From assembly GCA_018066965.1 (NCBI GenBank), contig JAGPVP010000011.1, positions 1-64,000 on the forward strand: 64,000 nucleotides of DNA. Direction: 5' to 3'. Every line of letters begins with the position of its first letter. The first letter of the stretch is position 1. Both the position numbers and the translations under genes were made by a program. The stretch is from Zhongshania sp. (GTDB taxonomy: Bacteria > Pseudomonadota > Gammaproteobacteria > Pseudomonadales > Spongiibacteraceae). Positions 34,490 to 45,600 of this stretch are shown one piece after another. The notes beneath the pieces were generated by a model that was not told the origin of the DNA, ran no database searches, and saw only the letters and a list, made by a program, of their open reading frames with translations.

Positions 34490-37312
34490 ATGAGTGATTA
34501 CAAGCACACCCTGAATCTACCCGAAACCAGCTTCGCTATGAAGGCGAACCTGTCGCAACGTGAACCCGGTATGCTTAAGCGCTGGCAGGATGAGGGTGTG
34601 TACGAGCAAATTCGTGACGCCCGTGCCGGTCGCGAGAAATTTATTCTTCACGATGGCCCTCCGTATGCCAATGGCGATATTCACATTGGCCACGCGGTGA
34701 ATAAAATTCTCAAAGATATGATTGTGAAATCAAAAACTTTGAGCGGTTTTGACGCGCCCTATGTACCTGGTTGGGACTGCCACGGCCTGCCGATAGAGCT
34801 GAATGTAGAAAAGAAAATTGGCAAGGCTGGCCACAAAGTAGACGCCGCGACCTTCCGCGAAAAATGCCGTGAATACGCTTATAAACAGGTCAACGGTCAA
34901 CGTGAAGACTTTAAACGTTTGGGCGTTTTTGGTGATTGGGACAAGCCATATTTGACAATGGATTTTGGTTTTGAAGCCAATATCATCCGCGCCCTAGGCA
35001 AAATTGTTGAGAATGGCCATATGCACAAAGGCTTTAAGCCAGTGCATTGGTGTATGGACTGTAGTTCGGCTTTGGCTGAAGCCGAAGTTGAGTACAAAGA
35101 CAAAACTTCTCCTGCCATTGATGTGGCATTTGCGGTGGTTGATCGCGATGCCGCTATATCCAAAGGTGGACTGCCCGCTGAGATCGACGGCGAATTGAAT
35201 TTAGCCATCTGGACCACTACGCCTTGGACCTTGCCCGCCAATATGGCGGTGTGTCTGCACCCCGAACTAGATTACGTGTGGGTGAGCTTTAGCCGCGACA
35301 ATGGCGACACAATGGTGTTGCTATTGGCTGAGGCGCTACACGAATCAACATTGGCGCGTTACGGAGTTGAAGACTTTGCGATTGTGGGCCGCTGCAAGGG
35401 CGCAGCGCTAGAAAACCTGCAATTACAGCACCCGTTTTACGGTCGCCATGTTCCGGTAATATTGGGTGAACACGTAACGACGGATGCCGGTACTGGCGCT
35501 GTTCACACCGCACCAGCTCACGGCCAAGATGACTTTGTGGTCGGTAAGCAATACGGTTTAGAGGTGTATAACCCCGTAGCCGCCAATGGCACCTTTTTAG
35601 AAGGCACCGAATTATTTGAAGGCCAGTTTGTATTTAAGGCAAACGACAGTGTAATCGCAATCCTCACCGAGCATGGTCGCTTGCTTCACTGCAAAAACTT
35701 TGAGCATAGCTATCCACACTGCTGGCGCCATAAAAGCCCCATTATCTTTCGTGCTACGCCGCAGTGGTTTGTGAGCATGAAGCAAAACGGCTTGCTTGAT
35801 ATGGCGATGGCGGCTGTCGATACCGTGAATTGGACGCCAGGCTGGGGGCGTGCGCGCATCGAGTCGATGATGCAAGAGCGGCCCGATTGGTGTATTTCGC
35901 GTCAGCGTACTTGGGGCGCTCCTATCGCACTATTTGCACATAATGACACCGCCGAGTTGCACCCGCGCACCGCCGAGCTGATTGAGCAGGTTGCCAAGCG
36001 TGTTGAGGGCGGCGGCATCCAAGCGTGGTTCGATTTGGACGCGGCGGAATTACTCGGTGACGAGGCGGCGCAGTACAGTAAAGTGACCGATACTTTAGAC
36101 GTGTGGTTCGACTCCGGCGTTACCCATTACGCGGTGTTGTCACAGCTAGAAATCTTACAGTTCCCCGCTGATCTTTATTTAGAAGGCTCTGATCAACATC
36201 GCGGCTGGTTCCAGTCGTCGATGTTGACCTCGATCGCGACTAGAGGCGTGGCGCCGTACAAAGGTGTGCTGACCCACGGTTTCACCGTTGATGCCCAAGG
36301 CCGCAAAATGTCGAAGTCGGTGGGCAATGTGGTTGCGCCGCAAAAGATCATGAATACCCTCGGTGCTGATATTTTACGCTTGTGGGTGGCCGCAACAGAT
36401 TACCGTAATGAAATGACGGTATCGGATGAAATCTTCAAGCGCACCGCCGATTCGTATCGCCGTATTCGTAATACCGCGCGCTTCTTACTCGCCAATATGG
36501 CCGGTTTTGAGCCCGCCGAACACTGCGTTAAGCCGGAAGAAATGCTCGCACTAGATCGCTGGATTATGCATCGCGCAGCGGTGTTGCAAGATGAGATAGT
36601 GGCGGCGTACGAAGCGTATCAATTCCATTTGGTTTATCAAAAGCTGCATAATTTCTGCGTGTTGGAATTAGGCGGTTTTTATCTGGATATTATTAAGGAT
36701 CGGCAGTACACCACCAAGGCAAACAGCTTGCCGCGACGCTCTGCGCAAACGGCGCTTTACCATATCGCCGAAGCACTCACGCGCTGGATTACGCCAATCT
36801 TAAGCTTTACCGCAGATGAGTTGTGGGAGCATTTACCCGGTGAGCGTTCTGGTACCGTGTTCGCAGCTGAGTGGTATTCGGGCCTGAGCAAAATGTCCGC
36901 TGAAAGCGGCATGGGTGACGGCTTTTGGAACACCGTGCAAGACGTTAAATCCGCTGTCAATAAGGTGCTAGAAGGCGCGAAGAAAGACGGTTTTGTGGGT
37001 GGTAGTTTGGCGGCAGAAGTGACTTTGTTTTGCGACGAGTCGTTAATGACCACCTTACATGCACTGGGCGATGAATTGCGGTTTGTGTTGATCACTTCTG
37101 CGGCTCGCTTGGCACCATTGTCGACGGCTAACGAAGCGATACAGACCGATATCGAAGGCTTGCAGGTTCGCGTAGCGGCTAGTGACGGCACTAAGTGCAC
37201 ACGTTGCTGGCATCATCGCGAAGACGTGGGACAATCTTTAGACCATCCCGAGCTGTGTTTCCGCTGCATCGACAATGTTGATGGCGAAGGGGAAGTGCGC
37301 TTGTATGCATGA
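34490..37312 (+). CDS. ileS: Isoleucyl-tRNA synthetase
   Basis: 940-aa class I synthetase. HIGH motif in [16 protein letters not shown], editing domain with [13 protein letters not shown] and [21 protein letters not shown] motif in [10 protein letters not shown], and a C-terminal zinc site CTRCWHH...CFRC. Length matches the E. coli enzyme (938). The 3' end overlaps the proposed lspA start by 8 nt. Confidence 0.98.
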   Translation: MSDYKHTLNLPETSFAMKANLSQREPGMLKRWQDEGVYEQIRDARAGREKFILHDGPPYANGDIHIGHAVNKILKDMIVKSKTLSGFDAPYVPGWDCHGLPIELNVEKKIGKAGHKVDAATFREKCREYAYKQVNGQREDFKRLGVFGDWDKPYLTMDFGFEANIIRALGKIVENGHMHKGFKPVHWCMDCSSALAEAEVEYKDKTSPAIDVAFAVVDRDAAISKGGLPAEIDGELNLAIWTTTPWTLPANMAVCLHPELDYVWVSFSRDNGDTMVLLLAEALHESTLARYGVEDFAIVGRCKGAALENLQLQHPFYGRHVPVILGEHVTTDAGTGAVHTAPAHGQDDFVVGKQYGLEVYNPVAANGTFLEGTELFEGQFVFKANDSVIAILTEHGRLLHCKNFEHSYPHCWRHKSPIIFRATPQWFVSMKQNGLLDMAMAAVDTVNWTPGWGRARIESMMQERPDWCISRQRTWGAPIALFAHNDTAELHPRTAELIEQVAKRVEGGGIQAWFDLDAAELLGDEAAQYSKVTDTLDVWFDSGVTHYAVLSQLEILQFPADLYLEGSDQHRGWFQSSMLTSIATRGVAPYKGVLTHGFTVDAQGRKMSKSVGNVVAPQKIMNTLGADILRLWVAATDYRNEMTVSDEIFKRTADSYRRIRNTARFLLANMAGFEPAEHCVKPEEMLALDRWIMHRAAVLQDEIVAAYEAYQFHLVYQKLHNFCVLELGGFYLDIIKDRQYTTKANSLPRRSAQTALYHIAEALTRWITPILSFTADELWEHLPGERSGTVFAAEWYSGLSKMSAESGMGDGFWNTVQDVKSAVNKVLEGAKKDGFVGGSLAAEVTLFCDESLMTTLHALGDELRFVLITSAARLAPLSTANEAIQTDIEGLQVRVAASDGTKCTRCWHHREDVGQSLDHPELCFRCIDNVDGEGEVRLYA

Positions 37313-37826
37313 GCCCGGAGTAGATAGCGAAATGGCTGCCCAACGTCGCAGCCGCGTGTTTTGGTTGCTGGTCGCGGCGGCGGTGATCGTGCTGGATCAA
37401 ATCAGCAAATATTTTGCGAATAACAATTTGGACTACGCCAGCCCGCTAGAAATTTTGCCGGTGCTGGATATTACCCTGCACTATAACCGCGGCGCGGCAT
37501 TTAGTTTTTTAAGCGATGCAGGCGGTTGGCAGCGCTGGTTTTTTACTGCGATCGCCCTCGTAGTGAGTGGGTATATTTGTGTGTGGTTGCTGCGTTTACA
37601 AAAGCAGCAGTGGTTATTGTCACTAGCCTTGGCCTTAGTACTAGGTGGTGCGCTAGGTAATTTGTGGGATCGTATTTACCTAGGCCACGTTGTCGATTTT
37701 ATATCGGTACACTGGGGGCCGAGTTATTTCCCCACCTTTAATATTGCCGATGCGGGTATCAGCGTGGGCGCCTGCCTGTTATTACTCGATATGGTAGTAA
37801 ACCCCGAATCGAAAAAATCAGCCTAA
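37305..37826 (+). CDS. lspA: Lipoprotein signal peptidase LspA
   Basis: Inner-membrane aspartyl protease with four helices, cleaving prolipoprotein signal peptides at the lipobox. Family boxes: [42 protein letters not shown] (first catalytic Asp) and [15 protein letters not shown] (second catalytic Asp). The start at 37305 overlaps the ileS stop codon; ATG 37332 (MAAQRRS) is a credible alternative with CGGAG further upstream. Needed by the several lipoproteins in this window. Confidence 0.95.
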   Translation: MHEPGVDSEMAAQRRSRVFWLLVAAAVIVLDQISKYFANNNLDYASPLEILPVLDITLHYNRGAAFSFLSDAGGWQRWFFTAIALVVSGYICVWLLRLQKQQWLLSLALALVLGGALGNLWDRIYLGHVVDFISVHWGPSYFPTFNIADAGISVGACLLLLDMVVNPESKKSA

Positions 37827-37851
37827 GTGGCTGTGTGGAATTGTATTGATC

Positions 37852-38304
37852 ATGACGAATATTAGCGTAGCACCCGGTACTGAAATTAGTCTGCATTTCT
37901 CCCTTAGCATTATCGATGGCGACGAGGTCGATTCTACTTTTGGTGGTAAGCCCGCCACGTTTGTATTTGGCGATGGCAACTTGCTTCCCAGCGTAGAAGC
38001 AAAATTACTGGGTTTGACCGCAGGTGCAAAAGAGACATTTACGCTGGAGCCACAAGACGGTTTTGGTCAGCGCAATCCTGGCAATATTCAGCGTTTTCCG
38101 CGCAGTCAGTTTGCCGCAGACATGGTTTTAGAAGAAGGCTTGGTGATTTCCTTTGCCGACGCCGCGCGCGCTGAACTGCCTGGCGTGGTAAGCGAAGTGG
38201 GTGACGACTACGTGATGGTGGATTTTAACCACCCATTAGCGGGAAGAAATTTGGCCTTCCGCGTTGAAATTTTAAGTGTCAGCGCGCAGGCTGACGCGAA
38301 GTAA
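37852..38304 (+). CDS. fkpB: FKBP-type peptidyl-prolyl isomerase FkpB (SlpA-like)
   Basis: 150-aa SlyD/SlpA-like isomerase: [36 protein letters not shown], the inserted-flap segment [20 protein letters not shown] and [16 protein letters not shown]. The usual neighbour of lspA and ispH. ATG at 37852, two codons after the track's TTG. Confidence 0.95.
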   Translation: MTNISVAPGTEISLHFSLSIIDGDEVDSTFGGKPATFVFGDGNLLPSVEAKLLGLTAGAKETFTLEPQDGFGQRNPGNIQRFPRSQFAADMVLEEGLVISFADAARAELPGVVSEVGDDYVMVDFNHPLAGRNLAFRVEILSVSAQADAK

Positions 38305-38345
38305 TATTGATTTCTGATAATCGGAAATCTGGGCATGGTGATGTA

Positions 38346-39314
38346 ATGAGTAACTCTGGCGAAAAAATGCAAATTAAAATGGCGAACCCGCGTGGGTTTT
38401 GTGCCGGAGTAGATCGTGCCATCGAAATTGTAAACCGTGCTTTAGACGTGTTTGGCGCGCCGATTTATGTGCGTCACGAAGTGGTACACAATAAATTTGT
38501 GGTAGAGAACCTGCGCCAGCGCGGTGCTCGGTTTGTTGAAGAATTAGACGAAGTACCAGACGACAAAATTGTTATTTTCAGTGCGCATGGAGTGTCCCAA
38601 GCCGTGCGTACCGAAGCGGATCGTCGCGGCCTTAAAGTATTTGATGCCACCTGCCCGCTAGTGACTAAAGTGCATATGGAAGTTGTTAACTTCAGTGGTG
38701 GTGGTCGCGAGTGCGTATTGATAGGTCACAAGGGCCATCCCGAAGTGGAAGGCACAATGGGCCAATACGATGCCTCGCAAGGTGGTGATATTTACCTCGT
38801 GGAAGACGTTGAACAAGCGCTGGCGCTAGAAGTAAAAGACCCTGATCATTTGTCCTATGTGACTCAAACGACGCTTTCTATGGACGATACCGCAGCGGTT
38901 ATTAAAGCGCTGCGCAGCAAATTTCCGAATATAGAAGGGCCGCGTAAAGATGATATTTGCTACGCCACCCAAAACCGCCAAGACGCAGTAAAAGCCTTGG
39001 CGCAACAAGTCGATGTGGTGTTGGTTGTTGGCTCACCCAATAGCTCCAACTCAAACCGCTTAAGAGAGCTAGCCGAGCGAATAGGCTGCCGTGCTTACTT
39101 GGTCGATAGCGAAGAAGACATTCTTCCTGAGTGGCTGGAAGGTTCACCAAAAATTGGGATTACCGCCGGCGCATCTGCACCTGAGGTGCTGGTTAGCGCG
39201 GTGATTGATCGCCTGTGCGAGTTGGGCGCCTCTGCGCCAGTAGAGCTCGAAGGTCGCCCTGAGAACATCACCTTCTCGCTGCCTAAAGAGCTGCGCTTAG
39301 TCGACGTTTCGTAA
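38346..39314 (+). CDS. ispH: 4-hydroxy-3-methylbut-2-enyl diphosphate reductase IspH (LytB)
   Basis: Last enzyme of the MEP isoprenoid pathway, an [4Fe-4S] protein. Cluster cysteines are in [24 protein letters not shown] and [14 protein letters not shown]; the [13 protein letters not shown] and [13 protein letters not shown] segments bind substrate. About 322 aa from ATG 38346; ATG 38367 ([10 protein letters not shown]) is an alternative start. It converges on fimT with a 4-bp gap. Confidence 0.96.
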   Translation: MSNSGEKMQIKMANPRGFCAGVDRAIEIVNRALDVFGAPIYVRHEVVHNKFVVENLRQRGARFVEELDEVPDDKIVIFSAHGVSQAVRTEADRRGLKVFDATCPLVTKVHMEVVNFSGGGRECVLIGHKGHPEVEGTMGQYDASQGGDIYLVEDVEQALALEVKDPDHLSYVTQTTLSMDDTAAVIKALRSKFPNIEGPRKDDICYATQNRQDAVKALAQQVDVVLVVGSPNSSNSNRLRELAERIGCRAYLVDSEEDILPEWLEGSPKIGITAGASAPEVLVSAVIDRLCELGASAPVELEGRPENITFSLPKELRLVDVS

Positions 39315-39318
39315 ATTT

Positions 39319-39825
39319 TTAGCACTCTTCAATATCGACTTTCACCATGCGCAAGCGCCCGCCAATACTCAGTACAATTTGGTAACCAGTGCTTTGATCT
39401 TCAGTGCACGCGGTGATCGTGCCCACTTGAAAGGCGCCACTAACAGTGTGCGCACTGCCGTCAGCATGAAACATAATATAGTTTGCAACCCAGCGGTTGC
39501 CGCTTAACTGTATTTTTTCCTGATTAGCCCTGCGGTAAAGTATTTGCTCCCCCGCGTTTAGCTCACCGTCTTCATTGTCGTCTAAAAAGATTTCTACATC
39601 GCTTGCCCAATTACCGTCAGTATTCCAAACCGTGACTTGGCGATTGCGCATGACCGCACTTGCCCTAGCGCTGTTCAGGGTTTGAAATAAAGTCTGGGCA
39701 GATGCCCTTAGCCGGTGACTTTGTAGAGTGTTGTAAAGTGATGGTATTGCGACTAGGCCGAGCACGGCTGATATAGCCAGCGTCGACAGTAGCTCAATTA
39801 GCGTCATTCCCTGAGTTTTCATCAT
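39319..39825 (-). CDS. fimT: Minor pilin FimT/GspH-like (type IV pilus)
   Basis: 168-aa pseudopilin with a short leader (MMKTQ) then GMTLIELLSTLAISAVLGLVAIPSL, the class III prepilin sequence with Glu at +5, followed by the GspH/FimT region YNTLQSHRLRASAQTLFQTL. The body contains a DDNEDGELNAGE calcium-loop-like stretch. It is transcribed away from the fimU-pilE operon, whereas in P. aeruginosa fimT and fimU are adjacent on the same strand (from memory). The start has AAGGGA upstream. Confidence 0.85.
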   Translation of the reverse strand: MMKTQGMTLIELLSTLAISAVLGLVAIPSLYNTLQSHRLRASAQTLFQTLNSARASAVMRNRQVTVWNTDGNWASDVEIFLDDNEDGELNAGEQILYRRANQEKIQLSGNRWVANYIMFHADGSAHTVSGAFQVGTITACTEDQSTGYQIVLSIGGRLRMVKVDIEEC

Positions 39826-39894
39826 AGACTCCCTTCCATGATTGCCGTTTTATCATAGGAGAGATCAGGGAGCGTGTCTATTTGGGGCTGCCGC

Positions 39895-39910
39895 TGGTCG
39901 CGACATTGCT
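39895..39910 (+). promoter_or_regulatory. Candidate sigma54 promoter for the minor pilin operon
   Basis: TGGTCGCGACATTGCT fits the invariant GG-N10-GC of sigma54 promoters and most of TGGCAC-N5-TTGCW. It lies ~130 bp upstream of fimU in the divergent fimT/fimU region. PilR, a sigma54 activator, is encoded about 7 kb away. In P. aeruginosa PilSR/sigma54 controls pilA while the minor pilins are under AlgR, so direct control here is a hypothesis. Confidence 0.4.
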
Positions 39911-40038
39911 ACCGTATATCTGGTAAATAAAGAACTAGTCATTGTTTTGGGGTAGGGTGGAAAATGACATTAATACTAATTCAGTGATCTTCCAAAATCC
40001 GAGCACTGTTAAAAATGAGGCAATTTGTGGGACACAGA

Positions 40039-40536
40039 ATGACAATAAAAGGTTTTACCCTGATCGAATTGCTAACGACGGTGGCTGTTGTCGGCATTCT
40101 ATTGGGTATTGCGGTGCCCAATTTTACGTCGTTTATAGACAAGTCGCGAGCCCGCTCAGACATACAGTCGCTAAATCAAAGTTTGGTTGCGGCCAAGTCA
40201 GAAGCGGTTGTGCGGTCTGCGGTTGTCACCGTCACGGCGACAGGCGGCGATTGGAAGAACGGATGGCGTAGCTGGGTTGATCTAAATACCGATGGCACGC
40301 TGGATGATGGTGAGGTCATCAAAAAAGTTGAGGGGATAAAAAGCGGTGCAGCGGTCAGCGCAAGTCAAAGCAGTAGCGCAATAAGCGCATTTTCATTCGA
40401 TGCAAACGGATTTTTAGTAGGTGCTGTGCCGGTATCTATATCGTATCGCACCTCCCCTGAGCATTGCTCTAGAGATCGTGATATTCAAATTAGCGCCAGT
40501 GGTCAGGTGAGAACAACAGAGAGGACTTGTCCATGA
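40039..40536 (+). CDS. fimU: Minor pilin FimU
   Basis: 165-aa type IV pilin-like protein with the prepilin motif MTIKG|FTLIELLTTVAVVGILLGIAVPNF. The C-terminal domain begins SRARSDIQSLNQSLVAAKSEAV, as FimT/FimU/GspH proteins do, and carries a D-x-N-x-D-G-type stretch (DLNTDGTLDDGE). Start at 40039 gives a 5-residue leader; ATG 40015 would give 13. First gene of the fimU-pilVWXY1E operon. Minor pilins form the priming tip complex of the pilus with PilY1. Confidence 0.85.
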   Translation: MTIKGFTLIELLTTVAVVGILLGIAVPNFTSFIDKSRARSDIQSLNQSLVAAKSEAVVRSAVVTVTATGGDWKNGWRSWVDLNTDGTLDDGEVIKKVEGIKSGAAVSASQSSSAISAFSFDANGFLVGAVPVSISYRTSPEHCSRDRDIQISASGQVRTTERTCP

Positions 40537-40997
40537 ATAGGGGGATTACCAGCTTGGCTTCGAGACGAAACCAATTTGGGGTAACACTGGTGGAAGTGTT
40601 GATTGCCGTATTGATTACCGCGACCGGAGTGCTTGGCGCGGCGGCATTACAGCTTAATTCAGTGAAGTTTAATCAATCTGCCAGTACACGTTCTTCTGCG
40701 GTATTTTTGGCTAACGATATGGCTGACCGACTGCGCTCTAACCGCGGTTTGGCATTGCTTGGATCTTATGATCTGGCGATGGATGCGGATATTCCTACAG
40801 GCGACGATATAAATTTAGTGGATCAGCGCGAGTGGCTAACGGAGTTGGCGCTCCGTTTACCCGCTGGTGATGGCTCAATTACGCGTAATGGTTCGACATT
40901 TACGATTACAGTGCAGTGGAATGAAGCCCGCCTATCGGCGACGCGTGAAACGACCGCGAGCGATAACGAAGCTTTTGTGTTTGTAACGGAGTTGTGA
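40533..40997 (+). CDS. pilV: Minor pilin PilV
   Basis: 154 aa. Leader of about 16 residues, then FGVTLVEVLIAVLITATGVLGAAALQ, the PilV-type prepilin sequence, with NSVKFNQSASTRSSAVFLAND and MADRLRSN, which is characteristic of PilV. ATG 40533 overlaps the fimU TGA (ATGA) and has GAGAGGA upstream. Confidence 0.9.
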   Translation: MNRGITSLASRRNQFGVTLVEVLIAVLITATGVLGAAALQLNSVKFNQSASTRSSAVFLANDMADRLRSNRGLALLGSYDLAMDADIPTGDDINLVDQREWLTELALRLPAGDGSITRNGSTFTITVQWNEARLSATRETTASDNEAFVFVTEL

Positions 40998-42049
40998 TGC
41001 CGACATTATCTTATAGCAAATTTAAAGCTAGCGGCTTTGGCCTTGTTGAGTTGATGATTTCTATTACGCTTGGGCTGGTGTTAAGTACCGCGGTTATCCA
41101 AGTTTTTGTTGCGAGTAATAGCAGTTCCTTAGTTCAGCAGTCGCTTGCCCAAGTACAAGAAAATGCACGATTTGCTATGCGTACGATTAGTCAGGAAGTT
41201 CGCATGTCAGGTTATTTAGGGTGTACGTCGATTGGTGTGGTGACAACAAATCCAGTTGCGCTACCAGCAAGTGCGGTAAATTTTAGTCCGACAACAGCAT
41301 TTGTTGGTCAAGATAATGTTACTAACGGAAATGCGCTGGGTGCGGTAGTAGGAACTGACGCCATGCAGATAAGGCGAGCATCTGATGAATTTATTCGTAT
41401 GGATTCTACGACCATAGCATCGGTGGGGAAGATAACGATAAATGATAATAGTCTCAATTTTAGTTCGGGCGATTTCGCGATGGTAAGCGATTGCTTAAAC
41501 GCTGACATTTTTCGCGTGACGAATACGCCTTTAGCAAGTGGTAAAGGCGCAACAGAGTTAAAGCATGACTTAGGAGCAAAAAATTCTTCTGCGAGCTTGG
41601 GGAAAATTTATGGCCCCGATGCTGAAATTTTTGCATTTGAAACAATAGCGTATTTTGTGAGAGATACCGGTCGAAAAACTGAAGCGGGAAGCCCAATTAA
41701 TGCACTATATGTTCAACAAACCGTTGCGGGTTCTGGCGGAGTAGCGAGCGCGGCAACCGAGCTAGTGGAAGGTGTAGAGGATATGCAGCTTAGCTATGGC
41801 GTTGATACCAACGGTGATAGAGCTGTCGATGAATATCGCAGCGGCGCGGCAGTAACTAATTGGTCGACGGTGCTAAGTGTAAAAGTAGCCTTACAGATGG
41901 TTGGTTCAGAAAATAATGTTGTTGGTAAAACCGGCAGCGGCAATGCGCAGAGTGTCGCCGATGTGAATGGAAATATTATTGCCAATAACGATGGTCGGCT
42001 TCGGCAGGTGTTTACCAATGTGTTTGCTATCAGGAATAAGGTGCCATGA
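40997..42049 (+). CDS. pilW: Minor pilin PilW
   Basis: 350 aa; prepilin motif FGLVELMISITLGLVLSTAVIQVFVASNSS and the PilW hallmark ENARFAMRTISQEVRMSGYLGC. The large C-terminal part is typical of PilW, and GVDTNGDRAVDEYR is again calcium-loop-like. ATG 40997 overlaps the pilV stop codon (TGATG). Confidence 0.92.
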   Translation: MPTLSYSKFKASGFGLVELMISITLGLVLSTAVIQVFVASNSSSLVQQSLAQVQENARFAMRTISQEVRMSGYLGCTSIGVVTTNPVALPASAVNFSPTTAFVGQDNVTNGNALGAVVGTDAMQIRRASDEFIRMDSTTIASVGKITINDNSLNFSSGDFAMVSDCLNADIFRVTNTPLASGKGATELKHDLGAKNSSASLGKIYGPDAEIFAFETIAYFVRDTGRKTEAGSPINALYVQQTVAGSGGVASAATELVEGVEDMQLSYGVDTNGDRAVDEYRSGAAVTNWSTVLSVKVALQMVGSENNVVGKTGSGNAQSVADVNGNIIANNDGRLRQVFTNVFAIRNKVP

Positions 42050-42594
42050 GAACACGCTTTAAAAGTATCCCCTTCGCGAGAGTTCAGCGCGGCGCGGCGT
42101 TGATAATCAGTTTGGTGTTCATGCTCATACTGACCATTATTGGCGCCGCATCAATGCAGTCTGCGACATTACAAGAGCGGATGGCGGGTAATGCTAGAAA
42201 CGTAGATCAGGCATTTCAAGCCGCTGAGGCTGCACTGCGAGAAGCAGAAACCCAATTGGCAGGCGTGTCTGTTGGACCATTTAATGGTAGTGGTGGCTTA
42301 TATCTTTCATGTATCGATCCTGCAGATACACGGACATCATGTAAAGAACCTACTTGGAGTGACTATAGTTCTACCGGCTGGAAGGTGCTAGCCAGCGATA
42401 CCGTGGCGGGTGTTAGTAAACAGCCTGAATTTATTATTGAAGAATTAAGCAGTGTAGCGGATCCCGATGCGGCTTTAGACTCAGATAAGCCAATTGCGAT
42501 CATGGGATATTATCGAATAACTGCGCGTGGCTACGGTTCTAGTGATCGTGGCATGGTGGTGCTTAGCACTACTTATAAGCGTGATGGGGCGTAA
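42046..42594 (+). CDS. pilX: Minor pilin PilX
   Basis: 182 aa. Unlike the other pilins the PilX N-terminus is RGAALIISLVFMLILTIIGAASMQSA, lacking the Glu+5, then ERMAGNARNVDQAFQAAEAALREAE, a PilX signature. The start overlaps the pilW stop codon (ATGA). Confidence 0.92.
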   Translation: MRTRFKSIPFARVQRGAALIISLVFMLILTIIGAASMQSATLQERMAGNARNVDQAFQAAEAALREAETQLAGVSVGPFNGSGGLYLSCIDPADTRTSCKEPTWSDYSSTGWKVLASDTVAGVSKQPEFIIEELSSVADPDAALDSDKPIAIMGYYRITARGYGSSDRGMVVLSTTYKRDGA

Positions 42595-42608
42595 GCCGGA
42601 GAATAATT

Positions 42609-45600
42609 GTGAGTAATGTAATAATGAAAAATATACGTACGAGCTTGTTCCTTGCGCTTACCTCATTGGCGGTTAATCTTCTGTATGTGCCAACTGCTTT
42701 TGCCGCAGATACTTGTACGGTTGAAAGAACGGCAGGCGAGTCTGTCGGTAAAAAGAATAAGGTGCGTAGTTATACTTTTGATGATTTAGCTAAAATCACG
42801 GAAATTATAGATGTAGATGTCGATAAGAATAGAACTTGCCCTGCTAGTAGGTATGGGTTTAATGACAATATAGTAACGGTTAATAATAGTGGTAGCGGCA
42901 ATAGTTACTGTAAGGCCAAGTTTACTGTTCGAGGCGAGAAAAAGGACTGTGAAACGGAAGAGCCGGTTAATGACGAAATTGCACAGCAGCCTTTGTTTCT
43001 AACCCAGCCAGCTGCTCCTAATGTTATGTATATATTAGATGACTCTGGTTCTATGCAATTTGAGTTGATGCCAGATAGCATTATTTATAGTAGTGCGCGA
43101 TATATATACCCTAGGGCTGACGGGGTTTATAAAGGTAGCGATTACTCTAACTATGTTCCTACAGTCGACGCTAATTCGGGCTTTAATGCGCGGTCGCGGT
43201 CTCCGCAAGTAAACTCAATTTATTATAATCCGGGAACAACTTATGATCCTTGGGTTAAGGCGGATGGGAGTTATTATCCTGACGCAAATCCGTCTTGCGC
43301 GTTCCATAACCCAGATCGACCCACAAATAGTTTTGATGCTAAATATTGCCGAAAACTTAATGTAGAGGCAAATGAAAACTACAATAGTGTGCGCTGGTAC
43401 GAGTGTAATAGCTCTGGTTCATGTAGTTACGTAACTTCCGCGAAAAAATACTGGCCTGCAAAATACTTTTGGTATAACGGCACTGGCAGTAACTGGACAT
43501 GGGGTAATTTTACTGAAGTTAAAATTATTTCTACAACAACAAGTTATACGGGCCACGGCCGAGAAAATCGCGATGATTGCGACGAGGCGGACGACGGAAG
43601 TATTTCCTGTACTTATACTCAAGAAATGCAGAATTTCGCTAACTGGTATACTTATTATCGATCTCGTATTTTAACTGCGCGGGGCGGCAGTGGTTATGCA
43701 TTTGCAAGCCAGGGCGCGGGTTTGCGGGTGGGTTTTGGTAGTATAAATCAGGGTGAGTCTACCATAGACGGTGTAAAGACCGATGTGATTGCTAACGGTG
43801 TGCGCGCATTTGAGGGCGATGCCCGAACAGACTTTTATAAATCACTGTACGAGAGAGAAATCCCGAATGCGGGAACGCCACTTCGGTTGTCAATTGATGC
43901 GGCGGGTAAATATTTTTCACGAACTGATAATAAGGGGCCGTGGGGTGAAGAGCCTGGCACCGATAATTCGGCTGATCAGCTGCAGTGTCGGCGCAATTAT
44001 ACAGTATTGATGACGGATGGTTATTGGTCTGGTAACGCTCCAAGTGGTGACCCTAGTAAGAATAATGATGGCGGAAGTGGATTTCCTACACATGTAGGCC
44101 CGACTGGCGCGAGTTACACCTATACAGCAAAATCGCCGTTCAAAGATAATAACTCTGCGACCTTAGCCGATGTTGCAATGTACTACTGGCAGAATGATTT
44201 GCGAAAAGATATGAGCAATGTTGTGGCGGTTTCTAAAAACAGCCCTGCATTTTGGCAGCATATGGTGACCTTCGGAGTGGGACTTGGTGTATACGGTACG
44301 ATCGAACCCGACAAGGCACTGGCTGCAATTGCCAGTGGTGAAGATATAAGTTGGCCAAACCCAGCAAGTAGTGAAGTTTATAAAATTGACGATTTACTCC
44401 ATGCCGCAGTGAATACTAGAGGTGGTTTTTTCAGCGCTGCAGAACCGGATGTATTTGCAAGCCAGCTTTCAGATATTTTGCAAACAATTGCGAATGAAAG
44501 TAAATCGTCGGCGTCTTCTGTGGCAGCTAACTCAACCCGATTAGACTCTGGGACGTTGGTGTATCAAGCGAGTTTTAATAGCCTTGAATGGTCGGGGCGT
44601 ATCATTGCCTATTCCTTGAATAATGATGGCAGCTTAAAAGATATTGAATGGGATACCAATAAAGGTGGTATACCGGCGGCAGCATCCAGAAATATTATTA
44701 CTGGGGTTGGCGATCAAAAAACCTTAATTAATAAGGCCGTTAATTTTACTGTTGGCAATTGGGCCGAACTTAGCACCAGCCAGCAGAATGCCTTAAAAGC
44801 GGGTGAAACCACTGATGATGGAAAGGCGAGATTGTCATGGATGCGTGGTGATAAGAGTAAAGAGGGGACGGCTTTTCGGCAGCGTTCGGTCATATTGGGC
44901 GATATTGTTAACTCTGATCCATTCTTTGTGGGGGTTAATGAAAACTACGGTTTTACTAAGCTGCCTGGAACCGAAGGAAGTAGCTATGCGAGCTTTTTAA
45001 CGTCTAAGGCAAGTCGTATGCCGATGATTTACGTGGGCGCCAATGACGGCATGTTGCATGGTTTTAACGCAGCAACCGGTGTGGAAAAATTCGCTTATGT
45101 TCCTGTGTCAGCGTACCCACGTTTAGCCGCGCTGACAGAGGATGGCTATTCGCACACGTATATCGTTGATGGGTCACCTCGTGTTCTTGACGCGTATATT
45201 GATGGTAATTGGAAGTCGATTTTAGTGGGCTCAACGGCCGCGGGCGGGCGTGCTGTTTTTGCCCTTGATGTCACTGACCCTAGTAATCTTGGAGCGTCTA
45301 GTCTGTTGTGGGAGTTTGCAACAGCTAGTGATGCTACCGATAAGTTAGGTGTCGCTATGAGTCAACCTGCTATTGCGCGTGTTGCGGCGGGTGGTAAATG
45401 GGTCGCAATCTTTGGTAATGGCTATGGTGCAGGCGATAAGCTTAAATTATTTGTGGTTGATCTTAAGACTGGCGCGCTGATTAAAGCGATAGATACAGGT
45501 ATCAGTGGTGCTGACAACGGCTTGGCTACACCAGTCCCTGTAGATGTCGACAATGATCGTATTACAGATTTTGTATATGCCGGAGACCTTAAAGGTAATC

